DNA of 64,000 bases from NCBI RefSeq assembly GCF_963169125.1, contig NC_084795.1, positions 144,435,766-144,499,765 of the forward strand, given 5' to 3'. The position numbers and the translations under genes are program-made. Below are positions 1 through 10,489 of the stretch, piece after piece. Position 1 is the first letter of the stretch; every line of letters starts with the position of its first letter. This DNA comes from Humulus lupulus (lineage: Eukaryota > Streptophyta > Magnoliopsida > Rosales > Cannabaceae). The notes beneath the pieces were generated by a model, which saw only the letters and a program-made list of their open reading frames with translations, had not been told where the DNA came from and made no database searches.

Positions 1-736
1 ATCTGGTGGGAAATGGCATCTTAGACCTGGGACGTCACTGCTTTGAGTTGGTATGGATTCAAGGATCTGTTTAGCCAAAAACACTACAATGTTGCCATCA
101 GGGCAGTAAAGGTTAATGAGTTTGTGGGGTTGGTGTAGGGCAGCATGACAGTTATTGAGTATGCCCTAAAATTCGATAGACTTGAGAAATTTGTACCAGA
201 TCTTGTGCATACAAATGTAGCTAAGCAAGACAGGTTTATTTGAGGGCTTAATGCTATGATAGCCAGGGATTTGAGGATTACAACAGTACTTGGGGGAATA
301 ACTTATGCCTAGGCTGTTGAGAAGGCTCTTACCATTGAGGAAGCGGAGAATAAGATTTTGAAGGAAAGTGTAGTGAGGTGCGAGGGTCGCAGAGTGGTGC
401 CTCCTTATTCTAGGTTAGGTAGGGGCGGAGGCCCTAGTGATGTGAAGAGGAAGACCCATGACACTTTGACCACTGCTGGTCCTGATAGGAGGGGTAGGGG
501 TGGTCAGGGTGGCCGTCAGGGCCGCAGTGAGGTGTGGAGGAGTTATCCGGAGTGCCCAAAGTGCAGAAGACGCCATCAGGGCGAATGTCGGGCCAAGGCT
601 TGCTATGTGTGCGGGACAGTGGGGAACCTCAAGAAGGACTACCTAGCAGTGAAGAAAGGGGAAGCAGGAAAAGTGGACTGCTTGACTCCAGCTCGAGTGT
701 TCACTTTGACATAGGTAGAGGCCCAGGTCGAGGCTA
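1..736 (+). pseudogene. gag remnant of Tekay copy 1, C-terminal half with zinc knuckle
   Basis: Gag would form the particle that packages element RNA. The DNA matches the gag region of the second Tekay copy from about 36180 onward, but the frame is broken by several stops before 358. The readable part holds a basic stretch rich in Arg and Gly (about 420-540) followed by a cysteine/histidine segment: CPKCRRRHQGEC and then [14 protein letters not shown]. In the sister copy the second motif has the usual His (GHLKND), so the His-to-Asn change here, with Tyr in the last Cys position, shows a broken zinc knuckle. The stop at 712-714 separates it from the protease frame. Confidence 0.85.
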
Positions 737-744
737 GTCCCTCG

Positions 745-2133
745 GTGGTGACAGGTCAGCTTTCTAGTGCTGGCTCTCCTTTCACTGTATTGATTGACTC
801 TGGTGCCACACATTCATTTGTTTCTAGTAAAGTGATTGATAGATTGTGTAGACCTAGTGAGTATCGGACTCTGAGGTTTGGGACTTTATTGCCTACTGGG
901 GAACTGGTAGTTTTTAGGAGGTGGATTAGGGCACTGCCAGTGATGATTGATAGTAGGGAGCTTTTAGTAGACTTGATTGAGCTAGACATGGAGGATTTTG
1001 ACATGATCTTAGGGATGGATTGGCTGGTCAGGTATGGTGATACTATTGAATGCAGGAAGAAGATGGTAACTTTTGGGCCTGAGGGCGAGGATCCTTTCAT
1101 TTTCATGGGTGCGGTATGTGGACCCTGCGTACCCATGATATCATCGTTGAGAGCTAGAGACATGTTACGGGGTGGATGTATAGGTTTTCTGGCTAGTGTG
1201 GTGGACACTACTAGGGTTTTTCCAGCAGGTCCGGGAGAGACCAAATTGGTGTGTGAGTTCTTGGATTTATTTCATGAGGATCTACCGGGATTGCCGTCGC
1301 GCGGGGAGATTCAGTTTGTTATTGAGTTAGCACCGGGGATAGAACCAGTATCAAGGGCACCATATAGGATGGCACCAGGAGAGCTGAAGGAATTGAAGAT
1401 ACAACTACATGAACTTCTGGATTTGGGATTCATCATGCCTAGCTACTCCCCATGGGGTGCTCCAGTTTTTTTTGTTAAGAAGAAGGATTGGTCGTTGAAG
1501 ATTTGTATAGATTACAGAGAATTGAACAAGTGGACCATCAAGAATAAGTACCCTCTACCAAGGATCAATGACTTGTTCGATTAGTTGCAGGGAAAGATGG
1601 TGTTCTCAAAGATTGATCTTCAATCTGGTTATCACCAGTTGAGGATCAAGGACGGGGACATTCCAAAGACGGCCTTCCGAACGTGGTATGGGCACTATGA
1701 GTTCTTGGTCATGTCTTTTGGTTTGACCAATGCCCCATCAGCTTTCATGGATCTAATGAACAGGGTGTTCAAGGACTTCTTGGATCAGTTCGTCATTGTC
1801 TTCACCGACAACATCTTAGTGTACTCCAATTCAGAGGCAGAGCACAAGCAACATCTTCGACAGGTCTTACAGAGGTTAAAGGGCCATCGATTATATGCCA
1901 AATTTAAGAAATGTGAGTTTTGTTTGCCAGAGGTGACTTTTCTTGGGCATATTGTAGGCACAGAGGGGATTAAGGTGGATTCGTCCAAGGTGGAGGCAGT
2001 AAGAGATTGGTCGAGGCCAAGGAATGCATCGGAGGTTCAGAGTTTCCTTAGGTTAGCGGGTTTCTACAGGCGATTTGTAGAAGGATTCTCAATGATTGCT
2101 ACACCGATGACAGAGTTGACAAGAAAGAATTAG
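745..2133 (+). pseudogene. protease and reverse transcriptase remnant, Tekay copy 1
   Basis: The frame begins with a retroviral-type aspartic protease; the active-site triplet is intact in [10 protein letters not shown] (about 790-822). Reverse transcriptase follows with the conserved APYRMAP, YRELNKW and [13 protein letters not shown] blocks and [19 protein letters not shown]. An in-frame TAG at 1582-1584 splits the enzyme. The catalytic FIDD box reads FTDN (about 1802-1813), so the second of the two metal-binding aspartates is lost. The connection region continues to a stop at 2131-2133. Protease plus polymerase would mature and copy the element RNA; this copy cannot. Confidence 0.9.
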
Positions 2134-2640
2134 AAGTTTGTTTGGTCAGAGAAGTGTGAGAATAATTTCAAAGAATTGAAGCGATGACTTATTATTGCAC
2201 CTGTACTGAGTCTTCCTCTGGAGGAAGGAAAGTTTGTGGTATATTGTGATGCATCAAGGTTGGGTTTATGCTGTGTGTTGATGCAGAACGAGAAGGTTAT
2301 AGCTTATGCATCACGGTAGCTGAAGGAATATGAACAATGGTATCCTACCCATGATTTGGAACTAGCTGCAGTGGTATTCGCACTGAAGGTGTGGCGACAT
2401 TACCTGTATGGGGAGAAGTGCGAGATATACACTGACCTTAAGAGTTTGAAGTATTTCTTCACCCAGAAGGATCTGAACATGAGGCAAAGGCGTTGGTTGG
2501 AGTTGTTTAAGGATTATGATTGTGATGTTCTTTACCACCCAGGGAAAGCCAATGTTGTGGAAGATGCATTGAGTCTGAGGGCTCGGGGAAGTTATTTAGT
2601 TCTGTTCAGATCTCCAAGGAGTTAGCAGATGATATGACCA
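2134..2640 (+). pseudogene. RNase H remnant, Tekay copy 1
   Basis: RNase H removes the RNA template during reverse transcription. After the stop at 2131 the frame reads a Ty3-type RNase H: YCDASRLGL near 2240, ASR before an in-frame TAG near 2318 where the sister copy has CAG, then [18 protein letters not shown], a YTD box near 2431 ([10 protein letters not shown]), and the end block [16 protein letters not shown]. The usual ADALSR ending reads EDALSL here. The frame ends in a stop at 2623-2625. Confidence 0.85.
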
Positions 2641-4110
2641 GGGCAAGGATAGAGGGCTGATTGGCCAATGTTACCTTGCAGGCGACCCTACTAGAGCGGA
2701 TCAAGGAGGGTCAATTGGTGGATGTGCAGTTACAGGAAGTTCGATAGAATGTCTTAGCGGGGGTAGCTAAGGATTATTCTGTTTCTGAGGCTGGTATGCT
2801 TCGATATCAGGGACAGATTTGTGTGCCGGCAGATGAAGGGATCAGACTAGAGATACTAGATGAGTCTCACACTATGTCATACTCGCTTCATTCGGGTACC
2901 ACGGAGATGTATCAGGATCTACGAACATTATATTGGTGGCCCGGGATGAAGAAGGAAGTGGTGGAGTATGTGGCTAGATTTTTGACATGTCAACAGGTGA
3001 AGGCTGAGCATCAGTGACCAGCGGGATTGCTTCAGCCTTTGGGTATCCCCAAGTGGAAGCGGGAGGACATTACCATGGATTTTGTGGGAGGTTTACCCAG
3101 GACAGTGGGACTTTATGAATCGGTGTGGGTGATGGACATATACACCAAGTCAGCTCATTTTCTACCAGTAAAGTCGACTTACACAGTGGAACAGTATGCA
3201 GAGTTGTATGTGAGGGAGATAGTTCGTCACAATGAGGGTTCCAAAGTCTATTGTATCTGATCGAGACCCTATCTTTACCTCCAAGTTCTGGGGAGCTCTA
3301 CAGAAAGCCATGGGATCTCAATTGAATTTTAGCATAGCCTTTCATCCTCAGATGATGGACAGTCTGAGAGGATGATTCATGTGTTGGAGGATATGCTTAG
3401 GGCGTGTGTGATTGACTTCGAGGGATCTTGCAATAGGTATCTCCCATTGATTGGTTTTCATATAACAACAGTTATCAGTCCACGATTGGAGTGGCTCCTT
3501 ACGAGATGTTATATGGGAGGAAGTGTAGGTTGCCCATTCATTGGGATGAGATGGGTGAGAGAAAATATTTGGGACCAGACATGGTTCAGAAGACAAATGA
3601 AGCTATTAAGAAGATCCGAGCCAGAATGCTTGCTTCACAGAGTAGACAGAAAAGCTACGCTAACCCTAAGTGTAGAGACGTGCAGTTCTAGGTTAGAGAC
3701 CACGTGTTTCTGTGAGTTTCACCACTGCGAGGGGTGAGTAGATTTGGAGTAAAGGGCAAGCTGAGCCCTCAATTTTTTGGACCTTTCGAGATTCTAGAAA
3801 GGATTGGACAGGTGGCTTACAAGTTGTCCTTCCCTCCATCGTTGTCGAGAGTTCATGATGTGTTCCATGTTTCTATGTTGCGAAAGTATGTCTTAGATAT
3901 GACGCATGTGCTAAAGTATGAGGACTTGGAATTGCAGAGAGATTTGTCCTATGAGGAACGTCTGGTTCAGATTTTAGATCGGAAGGACAAAGTTCTACAC
4001 AATAAGACGATTCAGCTAGTTAAAGTATTGTGTAGGAATAGCAAGGTTGAGGAAGCGACCTGGGAGATTGAGACGGTGATGCAGGATTAGTATCCTGAGC
4101 TATTCAGATA
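2641..4110 (+). pseudogene. integrase and chromodomain remnant, Tekay copy 1
   Basis: The zinc-binding N-terminal region is present with spaced histidines (ESHTMSYSLH) and a CQQ block (about 2860-3000). A TGA near 3015 replaces the TGG seen in the sister copy. The catalytic core starts with ITMDFVGGLP (first Asp near 3080). The frame is lost around 3230-3370, although the DNA for the second Asp block is still recognisable near 3260. The C-terminal part (3491-3700 and 3734-4090) has the APYEMLYGRKCR and [10 protein letters not shown] blocks and a tail ending [11 protein letters not shown], the chromodomain-like module thought to guide chromovirus integration to heterochromatin. Coding ends at the TAG near 4088. 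Confidence 0.87.
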
Positions 4111-4147
4111 AATTTCAAGGACAAAATTCTCAGTAGGAGGGGATAGT

Positions 4148-5487
4148 TGTAACGACCCAAAATCACTAATGAGGCTTAAGGGCCTTAATTAGAGTGTCAA
4201 GAGGTCACGATTGGTTTATGTGTGAATTAAGTAGTTTAATACATGATTCTGTGATAAGCATGCTTGTATGGTTATATGAATGTGTATGTGAAATGCATGT
4301 CTACGAGTACTAGTATGGATGTAGGCCTCGTTTAGCTTAAAGGGGTATATTTGTAATTTTAGCCCGTTGCGGGCGTAAATGTGATTATATGTTATAATTG
4401 TGAGGACTACATTATTATGTGGGTAAATCTGGAGCATGCGACTTGAGGCGATCTTAGGGAGCAAGTTAGCGGGAAAGTCACAAAGAAACCTAATACTTGA
4501 CTTGGGGCAATTCAAGGGGTATTTCAGGTATTAGATGGTTATTTGGGTTATCGGGTTATAGAAATAAATAATTGGAGATATATTTGAGCTTAGGAAGCTT
4601 TGGGGATGAATTTTAATAGTTCTTGGGTTTGAATTTAAGCTTGAATTGAAGCTAAAGATTTGGGAGGTAGCTCAGTAATTGATTGGAGGATTGAGTCTTC
4701 AGTGAAGGTAAGCTCCAATTTATGATATAGTGTTTGAATTCTGGGTTTTTCTGACTGGTTTTGGTGTTCTTGAGTGTGTGGGTTTCAGAAATTAAAATGG
4801 TGTTTTGATGAGTTTCTAGATTAGGCTTTTGCTGCTGAAATCATGCTAGAATGTTTGTTATAATTGGAGTATATTATTGGGATGGTTATGGGTGGCTTTG
4901 AGTGAGGTTTGGGTTCGAAGGGGTCGGGCCACGGCATAGTTCTTGGTGTGCTGCGGCCCTCTAAAGCTGATGGGTGTTGCTGATGGAGGGCGGGCCGCGG
5001 CATAGGGTATATAGAGCCGCGGCCAATGTCAGTTTTTGGGTGAGGCTAAGCCTCTAGTTGGGGCCATTCCGCGGCATAGGGAGCTTGGGCCACGGCCCTT
5101 AAGGACATTTTGGCCTTTTGGAATTTTTAAGCGCGGTAACATAACCTATGGTGCTCGGGATCGATTCTACTACCGTGTTTGGTTGAATTCGATGTCCCGG
5201 AGGCTAGAACCTTATCTGGAAATTTTTTTACAATTATTAATGGTATCCCTTGCCTTGGTTTTGACTAGGTATAAGCGAGGGCTCGGGAAACAGATCGTGC
5301 TCAAGAGATATCTCTCGTAATCAATACACTTGGAAATTAAAGGTAAGAAAACTACACCTGGTTGTGAATTTATAATGGGACTAAGGGTTCCCTATTTTGT
5401 ATGCTTTATCAATAGTGGTATTATGCCATGTGAATAACAAGCAAATGGCCTAAGAGTTCCGGAGTTTACATTGGCACACAGGGCGTT
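4148..5487 (+). repeat. 3' LTR of Tekay copy 1, 3'-truncated
   Basis: A purine-rich tract (about 4132-4146) directly precedes TGTAACGACC, the LTR start used by all related LTRs here. The LTR then aligns with the complete LTR at 33040-35300: the CCGCGG-rich block (4920-5100), an imperfect hairpin (about 5168-5195), the AAGGTAAGAAAACT segment (5339-5352) and the ATGGGACTAAGGGTTCCC segment. Alignment stops at about 5487, just before the CGGCTCGGCCACTGGTAG region, so the R-U5 end is missing. A related full LTR is about 2.3 kb; this piece is about 1.34 kb. Confidence 0.85.
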
Positions 5488-5926
5488 ATAGGATCCATTG
5501 CTGTTAATCTGTTGATTAGTTATGATATGTGTTTTATATCCTGAATATTCTGAGAATCTTTTGAGTGTAGGATATAACGATATGAGTGATATATTGTATG
5601 TTCTAGGAATTTTTCTGAGTGCAGGTTAATTATGTAACGCAACAAATTGGTAGGTTAGTGTAACCAAAGTTTCGATATCTGTTATGTTTAGTACTTGCAA
5701 AATTGTATTGTAGGGTTGGGAATTATCCCATACCCTATTGATCGGTAGTGATATGTACCTTAGGTCGACCAGTCACTAGGTTTAATATGCTTCTGTTGTA
5801 AGACTATGCTTACGAAGTGTTTTCGCTTACCTAGTTGTTTCATGTTGTAGGTAAGTTCAAAAGAAAAGTGGAGCAGTGAATGTCGAAGTTTGCTTACTCA
5901 TATGTACATGTGGCTTACATATACTA
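5488..5926 (+). other. unassigned LTR-like filler between two retroelements
   Basis: No coding frame. The sequence does not match the Tekay LTR that precedes it or the copia LTR that follows. It contains TTTCGCTTACCTAGTTGTTTC (5820-5840) and TTGTAGGTAAG (about 5845-5856), a splice-donor-like arrangement comparable to the GTGCAGGTAAAGG segment near the end of Tekay-type LTRs. A partial reverse-complement match lies near 55965-55985. It is probably the end of an LTR of another gypsy family joined to the truncated Tekay LTR. Confidence 0.4.
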
Positions 5927-6395
5927 TTTTAATTAATTCAAATTTAAATTTAACTAAAGCCCATTAAGTTGTCTATATAAGGAATATGATATCTAGGGTT
6001 TTCATAGGTCAGCAGTTGATTCATTGGGTAAGTGAAAACCTAGACACTCTAGTCCTTTCTTAGCCACTATCTCTTCTTTTCTTCTAGATCTTTATCTCAT
6101 GTGCTGAGAACCAGCCCACACTAGTTCTAGGTTGATCAAAGGTTTAGTGAGGAAGACTATGTTGCTGATCTAGTTCAATCCCTTGATAATACTCTGCTAC
6201 AGAAAGCAATAAAGGGTTAGAGAGATTGAAGGAATGAGTTGTTCCGCTGCGTATTCATAACTTTCTACATTTTTGTGTTTATGTTAATTTACGAATCTGA
6301 TGTTCATATGTATGTAATATTATTCTATGTTTCTATTATGTGTTTGGAAAAATAATAGGAAGCATGAATCTAGATTTAAATTCCAAGATCCTACA
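5927..6395 (+). repeat. 5' LTR of copia element A (3' part only)
   Basis: This matches 15606-16068 almost base for base, including AAGTTGTCTATATAAGGAAT (a TATA-type promoter segment, about 5969-5988) and the end AAGATCCTACA. The 3' LTR of the same element extends about 1.36 kb further upstream, so this copy has lost its 5' three quarters. The left edge is approximate. Confidence 0.85.
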
Positions 6396-6397
6396 AA

Positions 6398-6409
6398 TGG
6401 TATCAGAGC
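6398..6409 (+). other. primer-binding site of copia element A
   Basis: TGGTATCAGAGC lies two bases after the LTR end. It is complementary to the 3' end of plant initiator methionine tRNA, the usual primer of plant copia and Tekay elements. Confidence 0.9.
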
Positions 6410-8280
6410 CTAGGTTATCTAGATCTAGATGTTAAAAATGCATGGTTATATATGTTTGCTGACATGTTTAATTTTAAAAGTTTAATTAGATGGTACATGA
6501 AATTTTATATGAATGTTTTGAATGTTTATGTGTCATATTTCTATTTTAAGTTGTCATATTTTCCATGTATTTTGAGATCTTAATTGGTGCTTCATAAAAT
6601 TCTCATTGAAAAATTGCACTTTTTTTTATTTTTATTTTGGTAGTTGGCTGCCCCAATTAGAAAAAAATCTTAAAACTTTGTTTATATATACGGTTTGATT
6701 TATACATATATTTTACATAAAAAAATCGTATATACGGTTTTAAATATAAATCTTTATATATATATTTTAAAAAAAAATTGTAACTGTATTTTTTTTTGTT
6801 TATATATATGTATATTTATATATATATATATATATTTTGTAAAAGAACAGTATATAACCGTATAAATATATATATGTATATATATATTTTTATATACAAT
6901 ATAAAAGTTAGTTAAGATATTTTTTTGTTTTAGTTGTGCTAAAGAAATATCTAAGTATCAAATTTTAAAATTTTAGGTATTTTCTTTTATGACAATTAAA
7001 TTAATTTTATGTTTAATTAATTATGTGGTATGTTTTCAATTGAGAAAAACTTTATGGTAATTAATTAATTTTGATAACTCAATTAATTATTTTAGATATT
7101 GATTTATTTATTATTTTAGCAATTGATTTATTTATTTTGGTGATAAATATAATGATGCATAAAGTTGTGTAACATGTTATATAGGTTTTCATGTTATGAC
7201 CATCCAATTAATAAGAAAATTAACATATATAGCATTATTATTAAGTTATTTTGTGCAATTGGCATTTAAATATAAGTATAATGGTGGTCCATTTTTTGTT
7301 TTGAAAAATATGGGAAAAATCAAATAAAACTTTCATAAAATGTTAGATTTTATTTGGCCCCAATTGAACATGTAAAGTTTAAATTCCTCTCTTATGGGTG
7401 GTTCCACTTGTGAAGGCCCATTTGCTTTGCATTACTAGATTGGGTTTAATCAATTGAATAACAATTAATAAAACGAAGGTTCAAATTCCTATCTTTTTGG
7501 GATTTGTGTGGAAGTCAGGGAGCCTTAGTAGTGGGTCCAACATACTGAACCCAACTCTCCTCTATGCAAGCTCGAATTGTTAAGGCTCATTTACCTAAGT
7601 TGGACATAATTGTATTAGGTTATTCTTTTTAGTTTGACCTAATAATTGATTAGAAACAAATTAATTCTAATTTTTGAATTAATTTTCAATGGTAATTTTA
7701 GAATTAATGGAAAAATTATAAACTATGGTTTATTGATTATTTTAATAATTTGGCAAACCTAAGTTGATATTTTTCAAAAAGAATAAAATACTAATATATT
7801 TAATAATGAGTTTTGAAAAAAAAAATCTATCTTCACCGTTGATTTAACAAGGTTAGAGTTCAGTGGAGCCTTATGGCGCTTTGATTTCGTCTCCCTACGG
7901 AAGGCGTTCACTAGACTTCTTAACATGGTTAAATTTCTTAGGATAGATGGTTGTAGATGGACCTTCTATAGACTCATACCTACGGTGACTATAGGAATTA
8001 AGTCTTTAATAATCGAAATCGTGGGTCAAACTCATAAAGTATGAAATATTTGTTACTCTCACCTACTGGGACACATGAGTTTTCGTTACTTTGATTGAAT
8101 GGAATAGGTAGTTAATAAAAGTCTATGAAATTTTATTAATTGAGATGTTTCTCTATTTCACTAAGTGAATATTTGTGATTCTCACCTACCGAGACACATG
8201 GGTTCATGGCTATTTAAAGTACCTAAGAAATAGAAGATAAGTGTTTTAGTATTTTACTTAATTCAAAACATTTTGTATGC
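6410..8280 (+). other. AT-rich leader of copia element A, no coding evidence
   Basis: About 1.9 kb between the primer site and the first recognisable gag sequence. It has TA-rich tracts (6690-6900, with runs of TATATATA), poly-A and poly-T runs and no protein frame I recognise. The segment 7840-8230 contains two copies of a phrase resembling CTCACCTACTGGGACACATG (8058 and 8183), a short internal repeat. It is either an unusually long leader or decayed gag; I cannot tell which. Confidence 0.5.
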
Positions 8281-9290
8281 TATGCTCTTTCTAAAAATTT
8301 AGTGAATAAAATGTTTGTCAAGCAATGCGTTGATTTCTACTTAGTTGATAATCGTGGCTTTAGGCTTCCCACCTCATACTCCCTCTAATCTCTAAAAGGT
8401 TACTCTATGGAGAGAACCTTACGAAATGTTTGTTCAACATCAACATGGTGTTGATTATGGACAACATCGAGTTTGTGGTAATAAAATATATTCCTATTTT
8501 TCCTATGAAATGATCACTAAATCCTTCAAAGAGGATTGTTGATAGTGGTTCGATTAAATGAAAGAATGCTAATACTACTGAACAAGCTCAAGGAGAAGCT
8601 GCTTTAAGCTTCTTCTTCAAAGAGAAAATGAGGAAGAAATTCAAACAAAAAGAATAAGAAGTCCACTGGCAAGGCACCACATGTTGCAAAGCATCTTGGA
8701 GCAATGCCTGATTATAAGTACAAAAGAGGGGAATGTTTCCAACTGCAACGAGACTGGGAATTGGAATAAGAATGCCAAGCACTTAAGGCATATGGAACCA
8801 AAGATAATTAAATTTCTCTTTGACGCATGTGATTTTAGAGGATGATACTTCGGTTTTGGATTGCTGAATCAAAATCTACAAAACATACATGTACCTTTTT
8901 ACAATAATTTAGCACTAGGAAAGCCATGAAGGATAAAAAGCCACAACTTGGAATCCATCAAGGGTTGTTTGTATCAAACAAGGCAAAATGATAAGCTTGA
9001 ATGAATTTTGGAAATAAATATATTGTTTTAAGACAATGTTTATTTTATTCCGATTTTCAATGGAAATTTTTAATTTCAATTTTTCTTATTACATCAACAA
9101 CAATTTATAGTTACTTTTACAAGTAATAAAATCCTATTTCTTTAAATATATGTGAATTGTGGGGTGGATGTATGAACCCTATTCCAGCTAAACGAACCCT
9201 ATGTTATAAATAATGAGTTGTTTAAGATAGCTAAATCTAGGACCGTCAAACAGGAAAAGGTCAATAACGTTAGAAATGACGTACCTTTGG
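8281..9290 (+). pseudogene. gag/protease remnant of copia element A
   Basis: A basic stretch reading roughly KKNKKSTGKAPHVAK (about 8640-8690), followed by KYKRGECFQLQ (about 8715-8750), is what remains of a copia gag nucleocapsid with its zinc knuckle. Only the first Cys of the usual CxxCxxxxHxxxxC survives. Downstream to about 9290 I see only scattered codons and many stops where protease should lie. The antisense frame over 8588-8782 is a shadow. Confidence 0.5.
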
Positions 9291-10240
9291 CATTTTCGCT
9301 TTGGTCATATTTGCTATGATAGGATTCAAATACTAACAAAGGTTGGGCCTTTGAGAGAACTCACCTAGGATGACCTACCTGTTTGTGAATCTAGTCTCGA
9401 GGGTAGAATGACAAAGCTCCATTCTCTGTGATAGGAGAAAAGGCCAAAGAACCACTAGTGCTAGTATGTTCAAATGTTTGGGAACGTATGAATGTTAAAG
9501 TGAGGGTTGGTTATGAGTATTTTGTCATCTTCATCGATGATTGCTCTAGAGACTCATGTAAGTACCTAAAGCATAGGAATTCTTCGAATTTGTTAAGAAG
9601 TTCACAGAATTCATTGCTATGGCTTTCAAACCATATTAGGTAAAAACATTAAAGATCTTGCGATCTGATTAGGGTGGAGGATATTTGGATAATTAGAACC
9701 AAGATCATTTAATTGAACTTGGAGATTGTCTAAAGAAATTGCCCCAAGGTCTTCTCAATAGAACGGTGTTGCTGAACGACGTGAATCACGTGTTTATGAA
9801 CATGTGTGTTCTAAGATAAGCTATTAAACTTTACCAACTTCTTACCCAGATCTTTTCTGGAGACATACTACCTAGACCGCATGTGACATTTTTTAAATGT
9901 TGTGCCATCTCAAAAGATGTCTCCAGGACACTGCTAGAATAATGAAATGGTCGTGAACCTGGTTTACGTCATTATGGAATTTGTCAGTGTCATGTTTATG
10001 TCCTGAGGAAAAAGGTAGAAAGCTAGAACAACGAACTAAGGGTTTGCTTGTTTGATGGCTATTCTAAAGGTACTCAGAGTGGTCTATTTTATAGTCCAGT
10101 AGACAAGAAAATGTTTGGCTCTACAAATGCTACTTTTGTGGATAACGACTACATAATGAATTTCAAGTCTCATAGCAAAATAGTATTAGATGGAAAAATG
10201 ATAAACTATTGTTCCATCCTCACCGACGCAAGTCGATGAA
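9291..10240 (+). pseudogene. integrase remnant of copia element A
   Basis: Integrase inserts the DNA copy into the genome; in copia it precedes the polymerase. Recognisable pieces are the pre-integrase segment near 9300-9420, GEKAKEPLVLV with YEYFVIFIDDCSRD (9428-9560) from the start of the catalytic core, and the C-terminal block FDGYSKGTQSGLFYSP with STNATFVDNDYIMN (10048-10180). The usual form of the last block is common to many plant copia integrases. Several frameshifts and stops separate the pieces. Confidence 0.78.
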
Positions 10241-10489
10241 AACATGGTAGATTTAGAAACCACTAATCCAAGTCAGAAAGTTACGATACCTCTTCATAGT
10301 TGGAGGGTTTCTAGGAGCCCGGTACCTATGAAATGGAGTGTGAAACCCACAAGCTAGTTGGGGACACAACTAACAATGATCCATTGGCCTTTAAATAAGC
10401 AATGGTAAGTCGGAAAGGGATCTTTGACTAGAAGCCAAGTACCAGGAAATAAAGTCTAAGTACTGTTAATTTGTCAGAAATCTTGTAGA

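Larger units (their letters stand above)
1..5487 (+). mobile_element. Ty3/gypsy Tekay-type chromovirus, copy 1, 3' portion
   Basis: The window opens inside the gag gene of an LTR retrotransposon and runs through protease, reverse transcriptase, RNase H, integrase and a chromodomain-like tail into a 3' LTR. The 5' LTR lies outside the window. Gag-pol order with integrase last defines Ty3/gypsy, and the integrase tail ending in a chromodomain-like segment ([11 protein letters not shown]) fits the Tekay/Del chromovirus lineage. The copy is dead: stops and frame changes occur in every domain. It is clearly related, base for base over long stretches, to the complete copy at 33040-51793, which serves as an internal reference. 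Its 3' LTR stops matching that relative at about 5487. Confidence 0.93.

Noticed and set aside
756..1244. 162-codon minus-strand frame opposite the Tekay protease
   Set aside because: Exact shadow of the plus-strand protease region; the same shadow recurs at 37034-37384 in copy 2.
7840..8300. Possible gene between the copia primer site and gag
   Set aside because: Phrases repeat internally and look structured, but no frame of useful length or known motif is present on either strand.
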